64,000 bases of DNA from Desulfosporosinus sp049943955 (lineage in GTDB: Bacteria; Bacillota; Desulfitobacteriia; Desulfitobacteriales; Desulfitobacteriaceae). The DNA is taken from positions 186,001 to 250,000 of the forward strand of contig NZ_JBNFTW010000002.1 of the NCBI RefSeq assembly GCF_049943955.1. The letters run 5' to 3'. The notes under the pieces are model-generated. The model made no database searches. It was not told the DNA's origin and saw nothing but the letters and a program-made list of their open reading frames with translations. How positions within the stretch are numbered: the stretch's first letter is position 1; every line of letters starts with the position of its first letter. This document shows positions 16,102 to 24,568 of this stretch, in pieces. A program made the translations under genes and the position numbers.

Positions 16102-16836
16102 CTAGGCTACGATAGAATCTGTCTCGGCCAAACAATCTTTAATTACGTTATATACTCTGTCCGACAATTCATTGGCCTGATCTTTTGTAAGACTGTTGGT
16201 GGGGATGGGATCTGAAATAATAATTTCCACATGGGCTGGCTTTATCAGAAAGCCATTTTGCTCCATAATCTTATAAGAACCGCGAATTGCAATAGGAACA
16301 ATAGGAACTCCGGCTTTTAATCCCAATTTTAAGCTTCCGGACTTAAATTCACCTAACGTTTCACTCTTGCTTCTCGTCCCTTCTGGGAAGATAACCATGG
16401 AATAGCCTTTTTTTAGATGATCTGCGGCCTGATTAATAACTTTGAGTGATTGGCGGATATCAGAACGATCCATAAAAACACATTGCATATGTGTCATCCA
16501 AGTACGGATAAAGGGTATTTTAAGCAGCTCAATTTTGGCTATAAAGGCCTTAGGCTTTTTTATGTATCCCAAGAGTAAAGGGATGTCAAAGTTTCCTTGA
16601 TGGTTGCTCACAAAAAGGACGGGTCCGGAAGGGATTTTCTCCTCCCCAGAGATTGAAACTGTTACGCCTGCACACTTTATTAAAGACCGAGCCCAGTTTG
16701 TAGCCATTTCGGCAGTGATCTTGTCTCGTTCGGAAATTTGTCCCAGCTTAGACAAGCGGTTAATTTTCATTAGGACGGGCTCGATAGCAATAAGGTAGAG
16801 CCAAAAGTAGATAAACCAAATAATTGTACGGATCAT
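16102..16836 (-). CDS. plsC: 1-acyl-glycerol-3-phosphate acyltransferase
   Basis: A 244-residue lysophospholipid acyltransferase that makes phosphatidic acid from lysophosphatidic acid and an acyl donor at the membrane. The catalytic NHxxxxD motif is SNHQGNFD (His79, Asp84) and the glycerophosphate-binding motif FPEGTRS lies near 150-156. An N-terminal hydrophobic segment (4-22) anchors it. Length is normal for PlsC. The gene stands alone, between the hydrolase and the divergent PAS/GGDEF/HD-GYP gene. Other members of the same family act on other lysolipids, so the exact substrate is inferred. Confidence 0.88.
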   Translation of the reverse strand: MIRTIIWFIYFWLYLIAIEPVLMKINRLSKLGQISERDKITAEMATNWARSLIKCAGVTVSISGEEKIPSGPVLFVSNHQGNFDIPLLLGYIKKPKAFIAKIELLKIPFIRTWMTHMQCVFMDRSDIRQSLKVINQAADHLKKGYSMVIFPEGTRSKSETLGEFKSGSLKLGLKAGVPIVPIAIRGSYKIMEQNGFLIKPAHVEIIISDPIPTNSLTKDQANELSDRVYNVIKDCLAETDSIVA

Positions 16837-16990
16837 TATTTTTTCCCTCTCAATATTGTTTTAAAGATATTATAGCTTAGAGAAGCAATTTTCGAAATGG
16901 CCATTTATTCAGCATCTCCGAAAATTACGATATAGAAAAAATTTTAGTATTGTCATATAATAGGTCTGGTTAATCGAAAGAAGGGTTTAT

Positions 16991-19252
16991 ATGCTGAATT
17001 TATGTTTACGCATAGCTCTCATAGTTTTAATTACAGCGTTTTTTTTAATCCTCATTTACATAATACAGAAGAAAAATAAAGAACTAAACGTTTTGACCGA
17101 TCACTTAAAATTAAGAAATAATTTTTTTACTGAAGTTTTTGAGAATACTCAAGATGGTATTCTAATCATGAATCAAAAAGGAAAAATACTTAACATTAAT
17201 AAATCCTTTGGAAGAATGTTTGGAGTTAATACCTCCGAAATCTTGGGTTCGGATATTAGTGATGTTATGCTTGGCTCCGATAAAAAGGAAATCGATTTTT
17301 TTTGCAATAAAATTCCAGAAGGAGTAATTTCAAATATTTCATGTTTCCGTAACGATGGCTTACCCATTCAAGTTCGAATATTGGCACTTCCTTTAATAAT
17401 TAAACAGGATGAAATGGAGTTTTGTGTAATTTTTAATGACCTTGCTCATACAGAGAGTTCTCTAAAAGATTTGGAATTACAAAAAGTATATTTCCGCAAG
17501 CTTTTCGAAAATTCTCCGGAGGCTATTTGCATCTTAGATACAGAAGATAGATTTATAGACGTTAACTGTGCTTTTGAAAAAGTCTTTGGTTACTCAAAAG
17601 AGGAGCTGCTCGGCTTCACTATTAATGATAAAATTGTTACCATGGAGCAGAGTGATAAGGCCACTGAGCTTTCCGAAAAAGTTATCAAGGGGAATATCGT
17701 TGAATATGATACTCTCCGATCTCGTAAAGATGGGAGTATTGTTCATGTTCATATCCTTGGCTACCCTTTAATTTTTGAAGATCAACGGATTGGCTTGTTC
17801 GGAATTTACAAGGATATTACGGAGCAAAAAAGGGCTGAAGAGGCTCTAAAAGCTAGTGAACATACTTTTAGAACTCTCTTTGAGGGCTCATCTGATGTTA
17901 TATTAATTCTTGATGATAATAAGTTTATAGATTGTAATCCTGCGACTATAGAACTGTTAGGTTATGATTCTAAAGAAAGTATTATTGGCAAGAGTTTTTG
18001 GGAGCTTTCACCGCCATTCCAAGTCAAAGGAGTTTCTTCTCAAGAGAAGGCGATGGAGATCATTAAAACGACTCATAGAAGTAAAAAGTTTGAGTGGCTT
18101 TTGAAAACGAAGGACGGGACAATTGTTCCTGGAGAAGTCATGCTGACGTCCATCCTAATTAATGAAAAAAGAGTGTTTCATGTCTTATGGCGAGATATAA
18201 GTGAACGCAAAAAAATGGAACAACGGTTTGAGTTTTTAAGTTATCATGATTTTCTTACAGGATTATATAACCGCCGGTTTTTTGAAGAAGAGCTTAAACG
18301 GTTAGATGTGCAGAGAAACTATCCTTTAACGGTTGTTTTTGTCGATGTTAACGGTCTAAAGCTTATTAACGATTCTTTTGGTCACAGTATGGGGGATCAA
18401 CTCCTTAAAACTGTCGCCGAGGTAATAAAAGGTTCCTGCCGATCCGACGACATCATTGCCCGTCTAGGCGGGGATGAATTTGTTCTTCTCCTGCCTAAGA
18501 CTAGTGCCATTGAAACAGATCAAATTCTTAAACGCATTAAAACTCGGGCCTTAGAAGAGAAAGTGGGTTCTATTGCCTTATCGGTCTCCTTTGGATATGA
18601 GACAAAGACTCATAAAGGTGAAAATATTTATGAGATTTTAAAAAAGGCCGAAGATTATATGTATAAGAAAAAGCTTTTTGAAAGCCCGAGCATGAGAGGA
18701 AAAACCATTAAGGCAATTATTAGCACTCTGCATGAGAAAAACAAACGTGAAGAGCAGCATTCTCATCGAGTATCAGCGCTTTGCGAACGAATTGGCAAGG
18801 CCTTGGACCTTCCCGAAGGACAAATCGAAGAACTGAAAACTGTTGGCTTGCTTCATGATATCGGTAAAATTGCAGTTGAAGAAACAATCTTAAACAAGCC
18901 CGGCAAATTGACCGACGATGAATGGGAGGAAATTAAAAAGCATCCGGAAATAGGTTATCGAATCCTCAGCACGGTCAATGATATGTCTGAAATGGCGGGT
19001 TATGTATTATCTCACCATGAACGTTGGGATGGGAAGGGATATCCTAAAGGTCTAAGGGGTATTGCGATCCCGCTGCAGTCAAGAATTATTGCTATTGCTG
19101 ATACCTATGATGCAATGACCAGTGAACGAAGTTATCGTAAGGCTTTGCCTGAAACCATTGCCTTGCGGGAATTGAAAATTAACGCCGGGATTCAGTTTGA
19201 TCCTCAATTAGTTGAGATTTTTCTTCATGACGTCGGAAATAACTCAGCATAA
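16991..19252 (+). CDS. PAS-GGDEF-HD-GYP signalling protein
   Basis: A 753-residue cyclic-di-GMP signalling protein. One N-terminal membrane segment (about 5-25) leads into three PAS domains, near 35-145, 160-280 and 290-405. A GGDEF domain follows with an intact active-site GGDEF at residues 493-497, then an HD-GYP domain with HDIGK (His622) and HHERWDGKGYP. Both a diguanylate cyclase and a phosphodiesterase active site look complete, so the protein could make or destroy the messenger. No RxxD product-inhibition motif was evident. GAAAGAAGG precedes the ATG. It is monocistronic. Confidence 0.92.
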   Translation: MLNLCLRIALIVLITAFFLILIYIIQKKNKELNVLTDHLKLRNNFFTEVFENTQDGILIMNQKGKILNINKSFGRMFGVNTSEILGSDISDVMLGSDKKEIDFFCNKIPEGVISNISCFRNDGLPIQVRILALPLIIKQDEMEFCVIFNDLAHTESSLKDLELQKVYFRKLFENSPEAICILDTEDRFIDVNCAFEKVFGYSKEELLGFTINDKIVTMEQSDKATELSEKVIKGNIVEYDTLRSRKDGSIVHVHILGYPLIFEDQRIGLFGIYKDITEQKRAEEALKASEHTFRTLFEGSSDVILILDDNKFIDCNPATIELLGYDSKESIIGKSFWELSPPFQVKGVSSQEKAMEIIKTTHRSKKFEWLLKTKDGTIVPGEVMLTSILINEKRVFHVLWRDISERKKMEQRFEFLSYHDFLTGLYNRRFFEEELKRLDVQRNYPLTVVFVDVNGLKLINDSFGHSMGDQLLKTVAEVIKGSCRSDDIIARLGGDEFVLLLPKTSAIETDQILKRIKTRALEEKVGSIALSVSFGYETKTHKGENIYEILKKAEDYMYKKKLFESPSMRGKTIKAIISTLHEKNKREEQHSHRVSALCERIGKALDLPEGQIEELKTVGLLHDIGKIAVEETILNKPGKLTDDEWEEIKKHPEIGYRILSTVNDMSEMAGYVLSHHERWDGKGYPKGLRGIAIPLQSRIIAIADTYDAMTSERSYRKALPETIALRELKINAGIQFDPQLVEIFLHDVGNNSA

Positions 19253-19276
19253 TTCATTGCAAACTAGAAGTTTTAT

Positions 19277-19305
19277 TTGACAAGCAGGTAGTTTTCAATT
19301 ATACT
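19277..19305 (+). promoter_or_regulatory. Consensus sigma-A promoter for the riboswitch leader
   Basis: TTGACA (19277-19282), a 17-base spacer and TATACT (19300-19305) give a near-perfect promoter that would start transcription about 10 bases before the riboswitch aptamer. Confidence 0.85.
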
Positions 19306-19312
19306 GAAAGCG

Positions 19313-19404
19313 TTAAAAGGGAGTAGTTTTAAATTACAAAGTCAACATACCCGGCAAGAATTCTTGCCTGGCTTTGTAAGCCCAAAGAGGTAACAAGACT
19401 TTTG
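19313..19404 (+). ncRNA. yybP-ykoY manganese riboswitch
   Basis: The leader shows the family's signature order: AAAAGGGAGTAG, then ACAAAGTC and CAACATACCCGGC, an internal stem GGCAAGAATTCTTGCC, GGCTTTGTAAGCCC, and finally TAACAAGACTTTT closing P1. The last bases pair either with AAAAGGGAG (aptamer) or with the terminator arm at 19419-19434, so ligand binding should prevent termination, an ON switch. Members of this class sense Mn2+ and control manganese exporters and P-type ATPases. It precedes a P-type ATPase, as expected. Confidence 0.9.
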
Positions 19405-19440
19405 ACATGGTCTTAATTGACTATGTCAAAAGTCTTTTTT
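19397..19440 (+). terminator. Riboswitch-controlled terminator
   Basis: GACTTTTGACATGGTC (19397-19412) pairs with GACTATGTCAAAAGTC (19419-19434), followed by six T. The 5' arm overlaps the end of the aptamer P1 stem, so aptamer and terminator are mutually exclusive. Confidence 0.88.
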
Positions 19441-19548
19441 ATTTACCTCAAGGTTTATATTTGAAGTGAGGAGTGGTTATATTCATTAAGTACATCGAAA
19501 TTTTATAGGGGGCAGGGGATAATAGGAAAGCAAAAGGAGGATCTAAGT

Positions 19549-22230
19549 TTGAATTATTATCAAAAAAAAGCCCAAGCGGTTATTGCCGAATTAAAGAGCG
19601 ACGAAGAACATGGATTATCTTCTTCTGAAGTTAGAGCAAGAATTCAGCGATACGGGAAAAACGTTTTCACACCTAAGCCCAAAGAGAGCCTTTTTGTCAA
19701 AATTATGGAAAGCCTGAAGGAGCCTTTAATTATAATCCTATTGATATCAGGGGTAATATCATTACTAATGGGTCACCTTCCGGATGGGCTGGGAATCTTC
19801 GCTGCCGTTCTTATAGCCACGACTATTTCCGTGATTCAGGAAGGTAAATCGGATAAAGCCTTCGAAGCCTTGGCTAAGCTGAGTGAGGATGTTCTAGTGA
19901 AAGCAGTGAGAGACCGCCAGATAATCCATATACCGCAAAGTGAGCTTACCATCGGTGATATTATCCATTTAGAAACAGGGGAAAAAGTCCCGGCAGATGC
20001 CAGAGTTATCCATTGTTCAAATCTCGGAATTGATGAATCCTTGCTTACCGGTGAAGCAGAATCTGTTACCAAAAAATCCAAGCCTATTGAGCGTGAAAAC
20101 TGTCCCCTGGCTGAACAAACCAATATGTTGTTCTCAGGCACTATGGTCATCGAAGGGAGAGCTATTGCGTTAGTAACTGCTGTTGGCGATCAAACTGAAA
20201 TGGGCAAAATTGCTGAGGAATTAAAGGGAGAGACGACGGCTCAAACTCCCCTGCAAGAGAAATTAGCGGATCTTGGCAAGAAAATCTCAATTATTGGATC
20301 GATAGTAGCTGCTGCGATTTTTCTTTTCGAGTTGTTAATTATGTATCGACAAGGGTTGCTTGTTCCGGGTAATATTACTTCAGCCCTGCCGGGAGTTAAA
20401 GACGCTTTTATCACTTCCGTAGCCCTTATCGTGGCGGCAGTTCCGGAAGGCTTACCCACTATGGTGGCAATTACCCTTGCTTTTAACATGCAGAAAATGG
20501 CTAAAAATAACGCTTTAGTCCGTAAGTTAATCGCCTGCGAAACGATTGGTTCCGTAAATGTCATATGTTCCGATAAAACAGGAACCTTAACTGAAAACAA
20601 GATGACGGTGGTAGAGGCTTGGTGTAACGGTCAAGAGGTATCCGCGGCGAGCCTGAATTGTACTGCATTATTGGAGAATTTCTGTCTCAATACGACAGCA
20701 GATATCACGAAAAAGGATAGTCAGTATACGTTTCTGGGAAATCCAACGGAATGTGCTCTTCTTGTCTATGCTGATATGAATCAAATTAACTATCGCGACT
20801 ATCGCAAAAAGTTTGGCGAGCCTGTTGCCGAATACAATTTTACGTCAGCAAGAAAAATGATGTCCACGGCTTATGAAACGGCAGATGGTTACCGTATTTA
20901 TACCAAGGGCTCCCCGGAAAAAGTCCTTAAGATTAGTGATAGAGTCTTGGTAAATAATGAGATTGTTCCCTTGACCCAGGAACACAAAGATAGAATTGAA
21001 GCTGGAATTAAAGGCCTTCAGGATCATGCTCGGAGAGTATTAGCCTTTGCTTACACCGATTTTAGAGCAGAGCCTCAATGGGAAGATATCTACAATGTGG
21101 AAAATAATCTTATTTTTACAGGCTTTGTTGGAATTGAAGATCCATTGCGCAAGGACGTCAAGGAGGCTATCGATCAGTGCCGTCGGGCAGGTATTGCGGT
21201 CAAAATTTTAACCGGGGATAACATTAACACTGCTAAAGCTATCGCCGATCAACTGGGAATTATCCGCAAGGATTCTTTGGTTCTCGAGGTTACGGATATT
21301 GATGCCATGAGTGATGAGGAGCTGAAAAGTAAACTCAGTAACATTGTTGTCATAGCGCGTTCAAATCCTACGGCTAAAATGAGAGTTGTTAAATTGCTGC
21401 GTGAAAACAATGCTTCCGTCGTTGTTACCGGTGATGGCATCAACGATGCTCCTGCTTTGAAAGCGGCTGATGTTGGAGTTGCTATGGGAATCACCGGAAC
21501 TGAAGTTTCCAAGGAGGCTTCGGATATTGTCTTATTGGATGATTCATTTTCCAGCATCGTCAAAGCTATAAAGTGGGGGCGAGGCATTTATGAAAACTTT
21601 CAGCGCTTCATTCAGTTTCAGTTGACTGTTAATATTGTAGCTTTCATTACAGTTATTTTGGCAGAAATCATAGGTTATAAAATGCCGTTTACAACCCTGC
21701 AATTGTTGTGGGTAAATATTATAATGGACGGACCGCCGGCCTTAACTTTAGGTTTAGAACCACCCAGAGAACATTTGCTTGAAAAACGGCCGATTAAACG
21801 AAATGCTTCTATTGTTACTAAAGATATGTTATTTAAAATCATTTCCAATGGTTTATTTATCGTGGCAGCCTTAATTTTCCTTCTGAAAACTCAAATACTT
21901 GGAGGAAGTGAAGCACAGCAATCAACCATTGTCTTTACGTCGTTTGTACTCTTCCAGTTATGGAATGCCTTTAACTGCAGAGAATTTGGAGTAAAGAGCA
22001 TCTTCCCTTATATTCATAAAAATAAAACGATGCTCGGCGTGGTATTTCTAACCTTTTTAATTCAAATTATGGTTACCCAATTTGGTGGGCAGGTATTTAA
22101 AACAGTCCCTCTTGAACCTTATCTATGGTTAAGAATGCTTGGATTTACCTTTAGTATTGTTGTTTTCAGCGAATTATTAAAACTTATTATGAGAGCTGGG
22201 CAAAAGTTCGTTAAGATTAATAACTTATAG
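19549..22230 (+). CDS. P-type cation ATPase, probably Mn2+/Ca2+ export
   Basis: An 893-residue P2-type ATPase. The phosphorylation site is Asp342 in CSDKTGTLTENKM. The actuator motif is LTGEAES, and the hinge is GDGINDAPALK. M4 contains VPEGLP, and M5/M6 contain QLTVNIVAF and NIIMDGPPALTLGLEPP, giving the Glu, Asn and Asp ligands of a single-site (PMCA-like) pump. Calcium is the classical substrate. The manganese riboswitch upstream argues that Mn2+ extrusion is its role here. About ten membrane segments are present. The TTG start has AGGAGG 8 bases before it. Single-gene transcript. Confidence 0.92.
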   Translation: MNYYQKKAQAVIAELKSDEEHGLSSSEVRARIQRYGKNVFTPKPKESLFVKIMESLKEPLIIILLISGVISLLMGHLPDGLGIFAAVLIATTISVIQEGKSDKAFEALAKLSEDVLVKAVRDRQIIHIPQSELTIGDIIHLETGEKVPADARVIHCSNLGIDESLLTGEAESVTKKSKPIERENCPLAEQTNMLFSGTMVIEGRAIALVTAVGDQTEMGKIAEELKGETTAQTPLQEKLADLGKKISIIGSIVAAAIFLFELLIMYRQGLLVPGNITSALPGVKDAFITSVALIVAAVPEGLPTMVAITLAFNMQKMAKNNALVRKLIACETIGSVNVICSDKTGTLTENKMTVVEAWCNGQEVSAASLNCTALLENFCLNTTADITKKDSQYTFLGNPTECALLVYADMNQINYRDYRKKFGEPVAEYNFTSARKMMSTAYETADGYRIYTKGSPEKVLKISDRVLVNNEIVPLTQEHKDRIEAGIKGLQDHARRVLAFAYTDFRAEPQWEDIYNVENNLIFTGFVGIEDPLRKDVKEAIDQCRRAGIAVKILTGDNINTAKAIADQLGIIRKDSLVLEVTDIDAMSDEELKSKLSNIVVIARSNPTAKMRVVKLLRENNASVVVTGDGINDAPALKAADVGVAMGITGTEVSKEASDIVLLDDSFSSIVKAIKWGRGIYENFQRFIQFQLTVNIVAFITVILAEIIGYKMPFTTLQLLWVNIIMDGPPALTLGLEPPREHLLEKRPIKRNASIVTKDMLFKIISNGLFIVAALIFLLKTQILGGSEAQQSTIVFTSFVLFQLWNAFNCREFGVKSIFPYIHKNKTMLGVVFLTFLIQIMVTQFGGQVFKTVPLEPYLWLRMLGFTFSIVVFSELLKLIMRAGQKFVKINNL

Positions 22231-22319
22231 TTTTTGTTTCTATCCTGAAAGAATTTGTTATGGGCTAGGCGCTTTTGACGAAAGTGTTCACAGGACACTT
22301 TCATCACTAAAGCCCTAGT

Positions 22320-22344
22320 GTTCGGTTTTAGCTGAACGAGTTCA
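22320..22344. repeat. 25-base dispersed repeat, copy 2
   Basis: Matches 6251-6275 in 22 of 25 bases. In this copy the repeat lies within a larger inverted repeat, CTAGTG...CACTAG (about 22315-22349). Confidence 0.5.
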
Positions 22345-22395
22345 CTAGGATCGATTTACTGAATAGGATGTTTACGTTTACCATTATAGTTCAGC

Positions 22396-22427
22396 AGGAG
22401 TATCCATTCACAAGGATACTCCTTTAC
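22396..22427 (+). terminator. Terminator-like hairpin
   Basis: AGGAGTATCC (22396-22405) pairs perfectly with GGATACTCCT (22414-22423) and is followed by TTACTGTTT. It may end the ATPase transcript or an antisense one. Confidence 0.6.
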
Positions 22428-22570
22428 TGTTTCCTTTAAACTTTCTGGAAAAGCTATAGCTTCAAGGGAGGGAGCTTTGCCAATAATAGTAGACTCTCTC
22501 CCCTCTGGTCGTCTATGGTTTGTGAGATTCAGCGATCCATGGCCTAAGGTTCACCTCGGGTTATTATACA

Positions 22571-22587
22571 AAGGTTTACAAAACCTT
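22571..22587. promoter_or_regulatory. Candidate PhnF operator
   Basis: Perfect 7-base arms AAGGTTT/AAACCTT around ACA, about 25 bases upstream of the TATAAT box of the GntR gene. GntR/HutC proteins bind short palindromes of this kind, so autoregulation is plausible but untested. Confidence 0.45.
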
Positions 22588-22640
22588 AACGTTCAAGGGT
22601 GGGTCTTTTAGTATAATAAGCTTGAAAGTGGGTGCCAAAA

Positions 22641-23345
22641 ATGTCTAATGATTTAGATATAGTCGATAAGTTAATTTCTTTAATGTCCTCAGGAAAATAC
22701 AACGCCCATGATAGACTGCCCTCTGAAAATGAAATTGCCGATACTTACGAGGTTCCTCGAATTACAGCGCGGAAAGCCTATGAAAGACTTGAAGAAATGG
22801 GATATATTTATAAAAAACAGGGAAAAGGGAGCTACGTCAAAGACAGATATCAGCAAATTGAACTTGTTCTGACAGGAGATGTAAGTTTCAGTCAAAAAAT
22901 GATCGAGAAAGGATATGACTTCCAATCGAAAACAATCTTTTGCCAAGAAATTAAGTACAACAAGAAAATTTATAATTACTTAGAAACTACTAAAGAGGAT
23001 AAGATCTTCAAAGTCGGCAGGTTAAGGTATATTGATCGTCAACCAATAGCGCTTCATGTTTCTTATCTTGCAAAATCGGTCTTTGAGGATATTGATGACG
23101 CCGGCAGGGATATAACCTCAATGTTTCAGTATTATCACAGTAAAGGGTATACACGATTTGACTCTAAACCCAGCGTCTTAAGTGTTTCTTTTCCCACGGC
23201 GTCTCAGAGAACGTTGTTTAATTGTCCTCATTTGATTCCTCTCTTAGTTTTGGAATCGGGTTGTATGGATAAGAAAACGGGTAAGGTATTGGAATACCTC
23301 AAAATTTATTATAGAAGCGATTGCTTTTCTTATGTTATACCGTAA
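22641..23345 (+). CDS. phnF: GntR/HutC-family regulator, PhnF-like
   Basis: A 234-residue regulator. Residues about 10-70 are the GntR winged helix (LPSENEIADTYEVPRITARKAYERLEEMGYIYKKQGKGSYV). Residues about 90-230 are the UTRA effector-binding domain of the HutC subfamily, the class of PhnF. Its place just before the C-P lyase genes supports the PhnF role, although homologues also control sugar and amino-acid genes. I chose the ATG at 22641; the GTG at 22632 adds three residues and has no better ribosome site. It has its own hairpin terminator. Confidence 0.8.
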   Translation: MSNDLDIVDKLISLMSSGKYNAHDRLPSENEIADTYEVPRITARKAYERLEEMGYIYKKQGKGSYVKDRYQQIELVLTGDVSFSQKMIEKGYDFQSKTIFCQEIKYNKKIYNYLETTKEDKIFKVGRLRYIDRQPIALHVSYLAKSVFEDIDDAGRDITSMFQYYHSKGYTRFDSKPSVLSVSFPTASQRTLFNCPHLIPLLVLESGCMDKKTGKVLEYLKIYYRSDCFSYVIP

Positions 23346-23363
23346 ATAATTTGTTGAGATAAC

Positions 23364-23416
23364 GCAATTCCTCCCTCCCTAATCGTTGCGACGATTTGAG
23401 GAAGGGGATGAATTGC
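23364..23416 (+). terminator. Terminator after phnF
   Basis: A long hairpin with outer arms GCAATTC/GAATTGC, a partly paired C-rich/G-rich middle, and inner arms AATCGT/ACGATT around TGCG. There is no T-run after it, so it may instead protect the message end. Confidence 0.6.
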
Positions 23417-23530
23417 TGATGTGGTTAAATAACCCTAAATTAATATGTGGTTAATACATTTTTTACATCAATGATCTATAATTAGATGAAATTCATGACG
23501 AGGATCATAAAATAAAGGGGAGTAGCCTAA

Positions 23531-23842
23531 TTGAGAACGAAAGAAGAGTATTACGAGTTGGTTTTAAACAATAGAAAAATCGCTAGTGACCCAATGAACC
23601 TTAAGTGCACATGTAGGGAAGTTCTTTGTGAATGGCATGGACGCTGCCGGGAATGTGTTGCTTTACATAGATATCATCAAGATCATGTTCCAGCCTGTTT
23701 TCAATCCTTTATTAACGATAAATTAAAGGATATCGTTAAAATTGGAGAAATGACCGCCGAAGAAAATAAAAAGACACCAATAGAATACCGACTCTATGTT
23801 AAGGAACAAGACCAACTTTTACGCTCTAGCCCGGAATCCTAA
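23531..23842 (+). CDS. Small Cys/His-rich protein, DUF6485-like
   Basis: A 103-residue protein with a dense Cys/His block in residues 24-58: CTCREVLCEWHGRC, then CVALHRYH and HVPACF. It resembles a family of small uncharacterised proteins found in anaerobes that I associate with DUF6485; the assignment is from memory. Metal binding (zinc or iron-sulphur) is likely from the cysteine spacing. The TTG start has AAGGGGAG upstream. It lies between phnF and the C-P lyase genes but is separated from them by a strong terminator, so a link with phosphonates is not shown. Confidence 0.65.
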   Translation: MRTKEEYYELVLNNRKIASDPMNLKCTCREVLCEWHGRCRECVALHRYHQDHVPACFQSFINDKLKDIVKIGEMTAEENKKTPIEYRLYVKEQDQLLRSSPES

Positions 23843-23868
23843 CTCGATAAGTTTAATAAGGGATTGTA

Positions 23869-23929
23869 ACGGCATTTCCATGGGTTATTTGCTGAACTTA
23901 CAGCAAATAGCCTTGGAAATGCCGTTTTG
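23869..23929 (+). terminator. Strong terminator before the C-P lyase operon
   Basis: AACGGCATTTCCA pairs with TGGAAATGCCGTT, and the inner TATTTGCTG/CAGCAAATA extends the stem; TTTTGTAATTT follows. It separates the small Cys-rich gene from phnG, so phnG needs its own promoter between 23930 and 24132. Confidence 0.88.
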
Positions 23930-23957
23930 TAATTTAACTTTCTTCTACCGGGGGGGA

Positions 23958-24015
23958 GTTTATCCAATAGTAAGACTTCCACCTCTACAAGTGGGAGTGG
24001 TTCCCATACCTTGCT
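23958..24015. repeat. 58-bp hairpin repeat, copy 2
   Basis: Second copy of the element at 15048-15105 (53 of 58 bases identical, same orientation). It ends just before a short open stretch that looks like the tail of a broken gene, and lies upstream of phnG. Confidence 0.7.
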
Positions 24016-24020
24016 CCAGT

Positions 24021-24140
24021 GAGTTTATTTACGAAGATTTAACGGAGTCTATACAGAGCTTTAACACGGTCGACTTGGCAACAAGTTATGCTCAATATGT
24101 AAACGATAACGCTTACAAAGGAAGGCTTAAGCATGATTAG
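24021..24140 (+). pseudogene. Possible C-terminal remnant of a gene before phnG
   Basis: From the end of the repeat an open frame of 39 codons (beginning EFIYEDLTESIQSF) runs to a stop that overlaps the phnG start by eight bases, in the ATGATTAG arrangement. The composition reads as real protein and the overlap is that of translational coupling. It has no start codon of its own, and upstream the frame passes through the repeat and the terminator. I infer a gene truncated by insertion of, or deletion at, the repeat. The parent gene is not recognised. It could also be chance. Confidence 0.35.
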
Positions 24141-24558
24141 AAAAAAGAGAACCGAGATCTTAATCAAAGGCTCTGCGGAAGTTTCCGCAAAATTGGCCCA
24201 GGAAATACTTCAGGCCTATGACGTCAAGATCATTGAAGAAAGCAAGAATAGTTTAGTCATGGTAAAAGTTCGGGAGAGCGCTCAGCGAGGCTTATTTTAC
24301 TTAGGTGAGGTACTTATTACCGAATGTAAGGTGATGATCAACGGGTTTTTGGGAATTGGCATGGTCAAAGGACATGAACTAACCTTAGCCTATAACCTGG
24401 CAATTATTGATGCGGCCTATAATGGGGATTTGCCAGAGACCAAAGCATGGACTAAGGCCTTATTGCTGGAGGAACTTCACATTAACGAAAACTATGAGGC
24501 ACTAAAGAGGCAAGTCTTAAAAACAAAAGTTAACTTTGACACCATGGATGTTCAATAA
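24133..24558 (+). CDS. phnG: C-P lyase subunit PhnG
   Basis: A 141-residue protein. PhnG, with PhnH, PhnI and PhnJ, forms the core C-P lyase complex; together with PhnL it attaches the phosphonate to ribose triphosphate, displacing adenine from ATP. The family sequences FYLGEVLITECKVMINGFLGIGMVKGHE and the later AIIDAAYNG are typical. The ATG has AGGAAGG upstream and overlaps the tail of the remnant. phnH follows after 10 bases. Length is normal. Confidence 0.92.
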   Translation: MIRKKRTEILIKGSAEVSAKLAQEILQAYDVKIIEESKNSLVMVKVRESAQRGLFYLGEVLITECKVMINGFLGIGMVKGHELTLAYNLAIIDAAYNGDLPETKAWTKALLLEELHINENYEALKRQVLKTKVNFDTMDVQ

Positions 24559-24568
24559 GAGGGGGGGT

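Larger units (their letters stand above)
22231..22640. other. Intergenic region with hairpins, repeat and phnF promoter
   Basis: No gene is seen. It holds a hairpin GAAAGTGT/ACACTTTC (22280-22302), copy 2 of the 25-base repeat, a perfect 10-base-stem hairpin (22396-22427), and just before the regulator gene the palindrome AAGGTTT-ACA-AAACCTT and a TATAAT box (22612-22617). Confidence 0.5.

Noticed and set aside
23796..24140. A 114-residue protein spanning the terminator, the repeat and the phnG leader
   Set aside because: It overlaps the small Cys-rich gene, crosses a strong terminator and the 58-bp repeat, and has no ribosome site. Only its last 39 codons look protein-like, so I list those as a remnant.
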